A stretch of 64,000 nucleotides of DNA, taken from NCBI RefSeq assembly GCF_023238205.1, contig NZ_CP096659.1:3179626-3243625 (forward strand), read 5' to 3'. This document shows positions 8,421 to 16,412 of the stretch, piece by piece. The notes under the pieces were generated by a model that saw nothing but the letters and a program-made list of their open reading frames with translations, was not told the DNA's origin and did not search any database. The stretch is from Halorussus limi. Its GTDB lineage: Archaea > Halobacteriota > Halobacteria > Halobacteriales > Haladaptataceae. A program made the position numbers and the translations under genes. Numbering within the stretch: the first letter of the stretch is position 1; every line of letters starts with the position of its first letter.

Positions 8421-10026
8421 CGCTGGCCTCCGCTTCCGCTTTCGTCCGCAGTTCGCCCGCCTCGACGGAATCGACGAGGCGGGGGAGCACCTCAAACAGG
8501 TCGCCTTCCACGAAGTAGTCGCTGAAGTCCCGGATGCGGGCGTCGGGGTCGGTGTTGACCGCGACGATGGTGTCGGACTCGTCCATCCCGACCTTGTGCT
8601 GGACCGCCCCGGAGATGCCTGCGGCGATGTACAGGGTCGGTTCGACCTCCTGACCGGTCTCGCCTATCTGGCGCTCCTCGGCCACGTAGTCGGCGACGTG
8701 GCCGTCCACGTCGTAGGACGCCGTGACGACGCCCCGGGAGAGTCCGAGCGCGGCGTCGTCGAAGGCGTCCACGAGGTCCAAGCCCAGTTCGATGCCCCTC
8801 GTCGGGTCGTCGCCGATGCCCCGGCCGAGCGCGACGACGACCTCGTGGCCCGTCAGGTCCACGCCCTCGTCGAGGCGGTCGAACTCCGTCACGTCCACCC
8901 GGAACCAGTCGTCCGGCAGGTCGAGGTCGTGTTCGATTACCTCGCCCTCTCGGTCGTAATCGGGGTCGATGGGGTCGAAGCTCCCCGGAATCACCGAACA
9001 GCCCTGCGGGTGGAACTCCCGGCCGGGGTTGTCGAGACAGAGAATCGTGGAGTACTCGAACCCCGAGAAGTCGGGTCGCTTCATGTGGAGGACGCGCTCG
9101 AACTCCACCTTCTCGCCGGGTTCGCCGGTCTTGACCGGATTGGAGACGAGTTCCTCCTCGATGGTCAGCCCCGAGCAGTCGCTGGCCAACCCGGAGTCGA
9201 GTTCGCCCTGCACCTGCGCTGAGAGGTCCCGGCCGTTGTTGGTCGCCGGGAAGAGGAAGTACCGCGGCTTGTCGTATTCGCGCCACTCGGCGGTGGGTTC
9301 GGTGCCGGGGTCGCCGGTCTCCCAGTTCGGGGGGTCGGCGCCGCCCCTCGCCATGTCGGCGACGATTTCGGTGTAGGGCTTGTGGCGGAACCGCCGGAGG
9401 CGGTCGTCCTCGTGGTAAATCGCCACGTCGGCGCCGTAAGCCACCACTTCGTCGGTGAGGTCCGAAATCGTCTCGTCGCCGACGAGGACGCCGACGACGC
9501 GTTCGGTCTCGTACTCCTCGTTGTAGGTGTCCATCAGGTCGCGGGCCTTGCCCAGCATCTCCTTGGACACGTCGAGCAGTTCGCCGCCCTGCGTCTCGCA
9601 GTAGACCCACATGTCGCGGTAGTCGCCGCCCTTGAGCGCTCGGACGTGCTTCTTGTCGCGGGTCCGGTTCTCGACTCCGTAGTCGGGGGTGCTCTCGTCC
9701 TCCGCCTCGCCCGCTTCGTCGGGGGCGGCCGCGCCCTGGTCGGCGTCTCCGGCCGCTTCGTCGAGGGTCTCGGTTCCCTCCGTGTCGGCGTACTCCTCCT
9801 CGTGGTCGGTGTCGGCCGCCGCCTCCCCGCCTTCGGTCTCCTCCTGCAACTCGTCGATTCGGCGCTGGATGGCCTCTCTGGCGGTCTTCCGGTCCTTGCC
9901 CTCCTGCTCGGCCGCGAGCGTCGCGTCGAGTTCCGCGGGGTCGTCGGCCGCCGCGAGTTTCTCCTCCAGTTCGTCCACCGTGTACTCGCTCGGGTCGAGG
10001 TCCACGTCGTCGTTCTCGTCGGCCAC
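8413..10026 (-). CDS. fixB: Electron transfer flavoprotein alpha subunit, with acidic N-terminal extension
   Basis: This is the FAD-binding EtfA/FixB subunit. The C-terminal domain contains LYIAAGISGAVQHKVGM and IVAVNTDPDARI, the classic EtfA FAD signature. Residues about 125-330 are the N-terminal domain that pairs with EtfB. The first about 120 residues are an unusual helical, highly acidic extension (YTVDELEEKLAAADDPAEL, then Asp/Glu/Ala-rich linker), which makes the protein 537 residues against about 320 for standard EtfA. The start is GTG, two bases after the fixA stop. It forms an operon with fixA and fixCX and should act as a heterodimer with FixA. Confidence 0.93.
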   Translation of the reverse strand: MADENDDVDLDPSEYTVDELEEKLAAADDPAELDATLAAEQEGKDRKTAREAIQRRIDELQEETEGGEAAADTDHEEEYADTEGTETLDEAAGDADQGAAAPDEAGEAEDESTPDYGVENRTRDKKHVRALKGGDYRDMWVYCETQGGELLDVSKEMLGKARDLMDTYNEEYETERVVGVLVGDETISDLTDEVVAYGADVAIYHEDDRLRRFRHKPYTEIVADMARGGADPPNWETGDPGTEPTAEWREYDKPRYFLFPATNNGRDLSAQVQGELDSGLASDCSGLTIEEELVSNPVKTGEPGEKVEFERVLHMKRPDFSGFEYSTILCLDNPGREFHPQGCSVIPGSFDPIDPDYDREGEVIEHDLDLPDDWFRVDVTEFDRLDEGVDLTGHEVVVALGRGIGDDPTRGIELGLDLVDAFDDAALGLSRGVVTASYDVDGHVADYVAEERQIGETGQEVEPTLYIAAGISGAVQHKVGMDESDTIVAVNTDPDARIRDFSDYFVEGDLFEVLPRLVDSVEAGELRTKAEAEASDD

Positions 10027-10028
10027 GC

Positions 10029-10880
10029 TCAGTCACCTCCCGCGAGGGGCCGCATCGTTTCGAGGACCTGCTCCATCCCCTCCTCGTCGTCGGGCGTCAC
10101 CATCGTCGCCTCGCGCTCGGAGGGCGCCTTCGGAATCGGGTCCACGCCCGAGACGATGGTCGGCGACCCGTCGAGACCGATGAAGTCGGGGTCGAGGTCG
10201 AGTTCCTCGGCGCTCCACGTCGTGAGGTGGTCCTCGTAGTTCTCGACGCGTTCCTCGGTCTCGGCCCTCAACTGCTTGTGCCGGAGTCGGTGTTCGGCCC
10301 GGCGGTACGAGGGTTCGAACTCGGGGTCGGTCACGACGAACGCGGGCAGGGGAGCCTCGACCGTCTCTATCTCGTCCACGTCGCCCTCCACGAGTCGCTT
10401 CGCCCGGAGTCGGCCCGCCTCCTCGTCTATCTCCATGGAGACGACGTGGGTCACGATGGGCCGGTCGAGACACCAACTCGTCTGGGGACCGGTCTGGCCG
10501 GTCTCGCCGTCCGCGGTCTTGAACCCCGCGAAGACGAGGTCCGGTTCCTCGTCTATCTTCTCGATGCCCGCCGAGAGCGTGATGGAGGTCGACCACGTGT
10601 CGGCCGCGGCCATCTCGCGGTCCGAGAGCAGGTAGAGGTCGTCGGCGTAGACGCCCATCGCCTCCTCCAGCACGCTCTCGTAGCCCGGCGGCCCCATGCT
10701 CATCACGCTCACCGTGCCGCCGCGCTTGACCTTCGTCTGGAGCGCGGCCTCCAGCGCGAACTCGTCGTTCGGGTTCATCACCGTGGGGGTCGCACCGCGT
10801 TCGAGGTGGCCGTCCTCGTCGAACGACACCTGTCCCTCCCTGAAGTCGGGGACGCCCTTCGTGAGCACTACCGAGTGCAT
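10029..10880 (-). CDS. fixA: Electron transfer flavoprotein beta subunit
   Basis: This 283-residue protein is EtfB/FixA. It starts MHSVVLTKGVPDFREG, has MNPNDEFALEAAL, the segment DLVFAGFKTADGETGQTGP that shapes the nucleotide site, and the C-terminal ERV and PKAPSERE region. With FixB it forms the flavoprotein that collects electrons from acyl-CoA or other dehydrogenases and hands them to FixCX. The ATG at 10880 is preferred over a GTG three codons upstream. A TATA-like GATATAC lies near 10925-10931, about 45 nt from the start, suggesting a short leader. It is the first gene of the fixA-fixB-fixCX operon. Confidence 0.93.
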   Translation of the reverse strand: MHSVVLTKGVPDFREGQVSFDEDGHLERGATPTVMNPNDEFALEAALQTKVKRGGTVSVMSMGPPGYESVLEEAMGVYADDLYLLSDREMAAADTWSTSITLSAGIEKIDEEPDLVFAGFKTADGETGQTGPQTSWCLDRPIVTHVVSMEIDEEAGRLRAKRLVEGDVDEIETVEAPLPAFVVTDPEFEPSYRRAEHRLRHKQLRAETEERVENYEDHLTTWSAEELDLDPDFIGLDGSPTIVSGVDPIPKAPSEREATMVTPDDEEGMEQVLETMRPLAGGD

Positions 10881-11121
10881 CGACACCACCTGACAAGATT
10901 GAGTCTCTCTCCCATACGTCGTCCGTATATCATCGTCAATGTTTATTACATTAACCCCGAAGGAGGCGTCTCAGGTTCGGAACGGCGGCGTACGACTCGC
11001 CCACGACGAGTGAGGCGGTCGAGCGGTTCCGAGTCGCGTCTCCCGAATCAGTCGAACGACTCCGAGTCGTCCGGCGAAGTCGCTACGCGGTTAGGTTAGC
11101 GTCGAGTCGAGCGGCGGAGAA

Positions 11122-12396
11122 TCAGTCCTCGGTCGGCGTCTCGTCGTCGGGGTCTTCGGTCTCGGCGGCGAACTCGAAAGTCTCCTCGTCGTCGGTCTCG
11201 GCGGATTCAGCGTCGGTCTGACCCGGCTCGACTTCGGCCTCGTCTTCCGGTTCGACTTCGGTCTCGCTTGCGTCTTCGGACTCGGCCCGAGATTCGGCTT
11301 CGACTTCGGAATCGCCTTCGGCGGCGGTCCCGGCCGGCGCTCCGTCGCCTTCGTCCGCCGACTCCGCGTCTCCCGCATCTTCCGCGTCTTCCGCGTCTTC
11401 TGCGCCTTCCGCGTCGGCGTGGTCAGCGCCGACGCTCGCCGTGCTACTGGACGTCTCGTTCGGCGCGCGACCGGGACGGCCGCCGACCGCGCTCTCGGCG
11501 TCGTCGCCGTGGAAGCGCTTGCGGCCGCCGTCGCCGTCCGCGGCGATGTGTTCGTGAGTTCCGGCCTTCACCATCGACATCTCGCCGCTCGCGCGCATCG
11601 TTCCGTCCACGATTGCGCCCTCGTGGAAGTGGAGGTCCTCGCAGGAGACGTCCCCGCGAATCTCCACGTCGTCGGCGAGTTCGACGGTCCCGTTCCGCGT
11701 CGTCACGTCGCCGTGGATGACCGTGCTCTCGCCGACCGAGATGTCGCCGCGGGCGCGCAGGCTTCCGAACACGTCGTTGCGCTGGCCCACGTCGATGGAC
11801 TCGGCGCGGATGTTGCCGTGGAGTCGGCAGTCGTCGCCGATGGTCGCGGGTGTCGAGACCCGCCACGAGTCGTCGGAGACGTGGCCGTTCCGCGGGACGA
11901 CGACGGGTTCGGCCTCGACCTCCTCGTTTTCGAGCAGTTCGGACATGACCTCCTCGGCGGCCTCCTCCTCGCCGATGCGGAGCAGTTGCTGGAGGTAGAC
12001 GAAGACGAAGACGATGGTCGGCATCGGGTTCCGGATGACTATCCACCCGTTCGCCTCGAACCCCTTCTCGATGTCCACGTCGTCGCCGATGTCGAGGTCG
12101 CCACTGACCATCAGGCGACCGCCGACGTGGACGCGTTCGCCGAGGTAGGCGTCGCGGCCGACCAGCACGTTGTCCCGAACGTCCGACCACATGTCGAGGC
12201 GGCAGTCGGCCTCGGCCTCGATGTGGCCGCCGAACTGGACGCGTTCGCCGGCGATGACGTTGTGGCCTCGGACGCCGAACTCGACCGTACTCTGACCGCC
12301 GACGATGACGTCGCCGTCGGTCACGAGGTCGTGTTCCTCGACGGTCGTTCCGTCCGGGATTGCGAGTTCGTCCAAGGGGTCCGAACCAAGCGGCAC
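11122..12396 (-). CDS. Bactofilin/halofilin-like polymer-forming beta-helix protein
   Basis: This 424-residue protein is built of short repeated beta-strand turns with the pattern (I/V)xGD(V/L), for example VIHGDVTTRNGTVELADDV, typical of bactofilin-type parallel beta-helices that polymerise into cytoskeletal filaments. Two beta-helix blocks (about residues 20-120 and 180-280) flank a hydrophobic and amphipathic segment (PTIVFVFVYLQQLL followed by EEEAAEEVMSELLENEE), a possible membrane contact. Residues about 300-424 are a disordered acidic tail of Ala/Asp/Glu repeats. Halofilins, bactofilin relatives that control cell shape, are known in Haloferax. The halofilin assignment is by resemblance only; a plain polymer-forming (DUF342/bactofilin) protein is the safer label. 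Confidence 0.7.
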   Translation of the reverse strand: MPLGSDPLDELAIPDGTTVEEHDLVTDGDVIVGGQSTVEFGVRGHNVIAGERVQFGGHIEAEADCRLDMWSDVRDNVLVGRDAYLGERVHVGGRLMVSGDLDIGDDVDIEKGFEANGWIVIRNPMPTIVFVFVYLQQLLRIGEEEAAEEVMSELLENEEVEAEPVVVPRNGHVSDDSWRVSTPATIGDDCRLHGNIRAESIDVGQRNDVFGSLRARGDISVGESTVIHGDVTTRNGTVELADDVEIRGDVSCEDLHFHEGAIVDGTMRASGEMSMVKAGTHEHIAADGDGGRKRFHGDDAESAVGGRPGRAPNETSSSTASVGADHADAEGAEDAEDAEDAGDAESADEGDGAPAGTAAEGDSEVEAESRAESEDASETEVEPEDEAEVEPGQTDAESAETDDEETFEFAAETEDPDDETPTED

Positions 12397-12480
12397 ACCG
12401 GTCAGTTCCGATTCGACCCTAATAAACTTCAGTCAGACACCAGACGGATATCTGACAGTCTCCCGCCGAGATTCGGAGAT

Positions 12481-12490
12481 GTTTTTAAAT
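12481..12490 (+). promoter_or_regulatory. TATA box for the 65-residue protein gene
   Basis: The motif gtttttaaat is centred about 26 nt before the ATG at 12512. This spacing places transcription start at or next to the ATG and predicts a leaderless mRNA. Confidence 0.6.
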
Positions 12491-12511
12491 AGCGCGGTCA
12501 AACGCGGGGGT

Positions 12512-12709
12512 ATGACGACGCTCGCGTTCGACGAGGACGGTGTGGACGTGGTGTACGAGGGGACCGAGTTCCGCCTCTCGAAGGATCTCATCGAGGGGGC
12601 GACCGGCAAGTCCTACTTCGACGTGACCGACCACGAGGTGCTGCGAATCGTGGAGAAGAACCCGGACCTCGCGGGCGAGGCCCGGCGAATCGGCGACATC
12701 CTCCGGTGA
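12512..12709 (+). CDS. Small conserved haloarchaeal protein (DUF5800-like)
   Basis: This 65-residue acidic protein has the segments VVYEGTEFRLSKDLIEGATGK and FDVTDHEVLRIVEKNPDL, and it ends with RRIGDILR. I believe it matches the haloarchaeal DUF5800 family, from memory. The strong TATA box at leaderless spacing supports a real gene. It is divergent from the bactofilin-like gene, and the two starts are about 115 nt apart. The function is unknown. Confidence 0.7.
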   Translation: MTTLAFDEDGVDVVYEGTEFRLSKDLIEGATGKSYFDVTDHEVLRIVEKNPDLAGEARRIGDILR

Positions 12710-12761
12710 GTTCCCGCGGGTTTCAGGTAGGGTTAAGGCCCGCTGGTCCGACGAGTCGAAC

Positions 12762-12899
12762 ATGAACCTACCCGCCGACTTCGACCACCCCTCGTGGTTG
12801 ACCGCGTTCGGAACGCTCGCCGGTTACGGCGCGATTCTGCTGGCGATGTTCGTCGTGCTGTTCCTCCTTCCCTACGCGGCCTTCCTCGTCCTCGGGTGA
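12762..12899 (+). CDS. 45-residue single-pass membrane protein
   Basis: The frame runs from ATG at 12762 to TGA at 12897-12899. The product has a short polar N terminus (MNLPADFDHPSWLTAFG), then one long hydrophobic segment of about 25 residues that reaches the C terminus. A TATA-like GGTTAAGG lies about 27 nt upstream of the ATG, giving the leaderless pattern seen in neighbouring genes. It is probably a membrane-anchored microprotein. The role is unknown; it could regulate a membrane complex, but nothing nearby says which. Confidence 0.6.
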   Translation: MNLPADFDHPSWLTAFGTLAGYGAILLAMFVVLFLLPYAAFLVLG

Positions 12900-13049
12900 C
12901 GGCGCTCGCCGCGTCCGCCGCTCCGATGTAGTGAGTCACGAACACCGACCGCCGGTCCGGAGCGTCGCCCCCGACGGCCGGTCGGCTACTCCGTTAGACT
13001 CGAAAGGAAAAGTACGACGAGGAACCGCGTCGTCAGCCGAGAGGTCGCC

Positions 13050-14264
13050 TCAGGCGAACGTCTTCGAGATTTCCTCTTCCTCGTCCTCGGCGTCGATTTT
13101 CGCCTTGGCGCTCTCGAAGTCCTCCATCGTGATTTCGGTCCGGTCGTCGCGGATGGCGAACATCCCGGCCTCGGTGCAGATGGCCTTGATGTCCGCGCCG
13201 GAGGCGTCCTCGGCGTTCTTCGCGAGTTTGTCGAAGTCCACGTCGTCGGCGATGTTCATGTCGCGGGTGTGGATGCGGAAGATCTTCTCGCGGCCTTCGA
13301 GGTTCGGCTTGGGAACCTCGATGAGGCGGTCGAAGCGACCGGGCCGGAGGATGGCGCGGTCGAGCATGTCGAAGCGGTTCGTGGCCGCGATGATGCGGAT
13401 GTCGCCACGCTCCTCGAAGCCGTCCATCTCGCTGAGGAGTTGCATCATCGTCCGCTGGACCTCGGCGTCGCCCGAGGTCTTCGAGTCGGTGCGCTTGGCC
13501 GCGATGGCGTCTATCTCGTCGATGAAGAGGACGGCGGGTTCGTGCTGGCGGGCGACCTCGAACAGGTCTCGGACCAACTTCGCGCCCTCGCCGATGAACT
13601 TGTGGACGAGTTCGGACCCGGCCATCTTGATGAAGGTGGCGTCGGTCTGGTTGGCGACGGCCTTCGCGAGCATCGTCTTGCCGGTCCCCGGCGGACCGTA
13701 GAGCAGGACGCCGCTCGGCGGTTCGATGCCGACCTCGCCGAACATCTCGGGGTGTTCGAGGGGCATCTCGACCGTCTCGCGGACCTCGTTCATCTGCTCT
13801 TCGAGACCGCCGATGTCCTCGTAGGTGACTCCGGGACTCTCCTCGACCTGCATGACCCGGGCCCGGACGTCGGTCTCGTTCTCCAGCGTCTTCACGATAG
13901 ACAGAGAGTTGTTGACCGCGACGCGGTCGTCGGGTTCGAGGTCCTCGCGCATCTCGTCGGTGACCTCGGTGACTGCCTCCTGATTGTTGCCGTGCTGCTT
14001 GATAATGACGCCATCGTCGGTGAGTTCCTGTACGGTGGCGACGAACAGCGGCGACTGCTTGAGTTTCTTGTTCTCGTGCGTCAGACGTTCGAGCTTCTGC
14101 TGGTACTTGTTGTTCTCGGCGTTCGCATCCAGAAGCTTGTCTCGCATCTCCTCGTTCTGAGATTCCAGGACCTCCAACCGCTCTTGGAGGGCCTCGATCT
14201 TGTCCTGCTGGGACGCGCTCTCCTCGTCGTAGGGGAGGTCGACGTCTTCCACAGTGTCGGTCAT
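13050..14264 (-). CDS. pan: Proteasome-activating nucleotidase (AAA ATPase)
   Basis: PAN is the hexameric archaeal homologue of the 19S base; it unfolds substrates and feeds them to the 20S proteasome. The 404-residue protein has an N-terminal coiled coil (about 15-70), an OB domain (about 75-140), Walker A GPPGTGKT, Walker [11 protein letters not shown], sensor-1 AATNRFD and Arg fingers in LRPGRFDR. The C terminus reads ISKTFA: the penultimate Phe could serve in the HbYX docking role, but the preceding residue is Thr rather than hydrophobic. A TATA-like CTTATGAG lies about 26 nt before the ATG. The proteasome beta gene psmB is in the same window at 42.4-43.1 kb. Confidence 0.95.
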   Translation of the reverse strand: MTDTVEDVDLPYDEESASQQDKIEALQERLEVLESQNEEMRDKLLDANAENNKYQQKLERLTHENKKLKQSPLFVATVQELTDDGVIIKQHGNNQEAVTEVTDEMREDLEPDDRVAVNNSLSIVKTLENETDVRARVMQVEESPGVTYEDIGGLEEQMNEVRETVEMPLEHPEMFGEVGIEPPSGVLLYGPPGTGKTMLAKAVANQTDATFIKMAGSELVHKFIGEGAKLVRDLFEVARQHEPAVLFIDEIDAIAAKRTDSKTSGDAEVQRTMMQLLSEMDGFEERGDIRIIAATNRFDMLDRAILRPGRFDRLIEVPKPNLEGREKIFRIHTRDMNIADDVDFDKLAKNAEDASGADIKAICTEAGMFAIRDDRTEITMEDFESAKAKIDAEDEEEEISKTFA

Positions 14265-14476
14265 CAAGACGCCCTAGGTTCCTCCCTCATAAGAGGCTTC
14301 GGGTGAGTGTGACACGTGTCGTACACGTCTACGCGCCTCGGAGTCGGGCCGGGGAGAGCGACTCTCTCCGCCGGGACTGCGGCGGTGACCGAGACTCGAC
14401 GATACCGCTCGCCGACCGGACCCCGCGGGACGCGCCGGACCGGTGTGATGCCCGACAGTAATACATCTAAAGGAGA

Positions 14477-14487
14477 AATATTATTAA
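14477..14487 (+). promoter_or_regulatory. TATA box for the winged-helix regulator gene
   Basis: An AT-rich element, aatattattaa, preceded by purine-rich AAAGGAG (a BRE-like position), is centred about 30 nt before the ATG at 14513. A leaderless transcript is predicted. Confidence 0.6.
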
Positions 14488-14512
14488 GCCGTATCCAAAA
14501 GTAGACCTTAGC

Positions 14513-14788
14513 ATGAGTGCGTCAGAGACTGCACGAACGAAGGAGAGTCGACTCACGGGGGAGAACGCCACCGAGGAAATTCGCGACCTGCCGCCGAGCG
14601 CCAAGTTGGTCGCCAAGGTGCTGGAGTACAACGACACCCTGACTCAGAGCCAAATCGCCGAGGAATCGCTCCTGCCCGACCGGACGGTCCGCTACGCGCT
14701 GAACCGCCTCGACGACGAGGGAATCGTGAGTTCGCGGTTCTCGTTCTCGGACGCGCGCAAGCGCCTCTACACGCTGGACCTAGACTAA
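14513..14788 (+). CDS. MarR-like winged-helix transcriptional regulator
   Basis: This 91-residue protein has the segments LPPSAKLVAKVLEY, LTQSQIAEESLLPDRTVRYALNRL and DEGIVSSRF, and ends with a beta hairpin (ARKRLYTLDLD). This is a single winged helix-turn-helix, similar to the short MarR-like regulators common in haloarchaea. It lacks a ligand-binding domain, so it may respond through a partner or act as a dedicated local factor. Its target is not apparent; the divergent neighbour is pan. Confidence 0.8.
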   Translation: MSASETARTKESRLTGENATEEIRDLPPSAKLVAKVLEYNDTLTQSQIAEESLLPDRTVRYALNRLDDEGIVSSRFSFSDARKRLYTLDLD

Positions 14789-15014
14789 CCGGGACCGACC
14801 TCGACGGACTCGGCGTCGACGGTATCGGTGCCGACGGGGGCGATTGCCGCTTAGCTCTCTTCTCCGTTCTTTTCGGTTGGTACGTATGGTTAAGAGGAAT
14901 CTCTGTATTGCTCTGAACGGTATAGTACGTCTTCTTATCGCGCCCGCACCGCCACGCGACGGAACGTCCGGCGGCGGCCGAAGTCTTGAGGGAGCGCGAG
15001 CGGGAAGTGCGACC

Positions 15015-15311
15015 GTGACCGACGAACTACAACCGAACGACCTCCGAGAGGAAGAACGCGTCCGCGTCGAGTGGTCCCCGCGGGGCGGTCGCGGGACCGG
15101 CGACGACGCGACGGGCGAAGTCACGCGGGTCTGGCGGCCCGACGCGGACGTCGAGGAGTTCACCGTCGAACGCGGCGACGACGCCATCAACGTCTACACC
15201 GACTACCGAACCCCGGTGGTCGAGCGCGTCGAGGGCGGACTGGAGGACGGCGAGGAACCGGAGACGGAGACCGTCGGGCGCTTGGACGCGATTCTCCCCG
15301 CGAGCGAGTGA
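15015..15311 (+). CDS. Conserved hypothetical acidic protein
   Basis: This 98-residue protein starts from a GTG at 15015 (VTDELQPNDL). The frame continues upstream, but that part is Arg/Gly-rich and not protein-like. The body is beta-rich, with EVTRVWRPDADVEEFTVE and VYTDYRTPVVERVEGG. There are no membrane segments and no motif I can assign. It precedes the bolA-like gene by 51 nt on the same strand. Confidence 0.55.
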   Translation: MTDELQPNDLREEERVRVEWSPRGGRGTGDDATGEVTRVWRPDADVEEFTVERGDDAINVYTDYRTPVVERVEGGLEDGEEPETETVGRLDAILPASE

Positions 15312-15362
15312 CGCCGGCGGCGTATCCACACGCATTTGGCCTCCCACTCCGTATCTGACTCC

Positions 15363-15614
15363 ATGGACGCCGACGACGTGCGGGAACTCATCGAATCGAA
15401 TCTCGAAGACGCCGAGGCGACCGTCAGCCACCCGCGCGGCGTGGACGACGAGGACCACCTCGCGGCCACCGTCGTCTCGCCCGCGTTCGAGGGCGAGTCG
15501 CTGGTCCAGCAGCACGAACTGGTCTACGACGCGCTGGGCGACCACATGACCGAGGACATCCACGCGCTCGAACTCAAGACCTACACTCCCGACGAGTACG
15601 CCGAGCAGCAGTAG
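15363..15614 (+). CDS. BolA family protein
   Basis: The 83-residue product begins MDADDVRELIESNLEDAEATV and contains HLAATVVSPAFEGESLVQQHELVYDALG, which match the BolA/IbaG fold with its conserved surface after strand 2. In bacteria and eukaryotes BolA proteins partner monothiol glutaredoxins in iron-sulfur and redox handling; the archaeal partners are not defined. The start is the ATG at 15363, because upstream residues are not family-like. Confidence 0.85.
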   Translation: MDADDVRELIESNLEDAEATVSHPRGVDDEDHLAATVVSPAFEGESLVQQHELVYDALGDHMTEDIHALELKTYTPDEYAEQQ

Positions 15615-15690
15615 CCGGACGAACCGAGTGGCGCCGTCGTCCGCAGCGGAGACGTAGCGCTCAAGGCGCTCACCGCCGTAGCCCGAGTCA

Positions 15691-16365
15691 GTGCTTCGGG
15701 ACATCGTCGGAACGCTCCTCGCCGACCCGTTTACCGTCATGAACACGGTCGGACTGGTCGCGTTCGCGCTCGTCGGCGCGACCAAGGCGATACGCGAGGA
15801 GTTCGACGTGTTCGGAATCGCCGTCGTCGGCCTCGTCACTGCGTTCGCCGGCGGGGCAACGCGCGACCTTCTCGTGAACCGCGTTCCGCTGGCGCTCCGG
15901 TCGCTGGGCGAAATCAGTCTCGGACTGCTCGGCGTGGGTCTGGCGGTCGGTCTGAGCGTCGTCCTCGACTCGCCGGACGACCACCCGATTACGCTCGTCG
16001 CCGACGCCGTCGGACTCGCGGCGTTCACCACGGCGGGCGCCATCGTGGCGACCGACGCCGGCCTGTCGGGGTTCGGCGTCGTCGCGGTGGCGACCATCAA
16101 CGCGGTCGGCGGCGGCGCGTTCGCGGACATCCTGTTGGACCGGTCGCCGTTCATCCTCTTCGACGACTTCTACGCGAGTTGTGCGGTGCTGGGCGGTAGC
16201 GCCTACTGGCTAGCGGTCGCCGTCGGCGCGGCGGGGAGTACCGCCGCGGTGGCGTGTGCGACGGTCGCGGTCGGAACGCGGGTGGCCGCGGTCAACTACG
16301 GGTGGAGTCTCCCGACGGTACAGATGTTCGGCCCGACCCGCGAGCGAATCGGCGACAAGCGGTGA
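15691..16365 (+). CDS. TRIC-like (UPF0126) membrane protein
   Basis: This 224-residue protein has about seven hydrophobic segments and a duplicated glycine-rich motif: VTAFAGGATRDLLVNRVPLAL in the first half and INAVGGGAFADILLDRSPFIL in the second. That internal duplication defines the UPF0126/YicG family, which is structurally related to TRIC potassium channels. It probably conducts a monovalent cation, an inference from the family. The start shown is GTG at 15691; an internal ATG at 15739 is a possible alternative but would shorten the first helix. Confidence 0.85.
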   Translation: MLRDIVGTLLADPFTVMNTVGLVAFALVGATKAIREEFDVFGIAVVGLVTAFAGGATRDLLVNRVPLALRSLGEISLGLLGVGLAVGLSVVLDSPDDHPITLVADAVGLAAFTTAGAIVATDAGLSGFGVVAVATINAVGGGAFADILLDRSPFILFDDFYASCAVLGGSAYWLAVAVGAAGSTAAVACATVAVGTRVAAVNYGWSLPTVQMFGPTRERIGDKR

Positions 16366-16412
16366 CTGCGGCCCGCCACGAGAAGAGAAATCGCGACGAG
16401 AGCGACCGGAGA

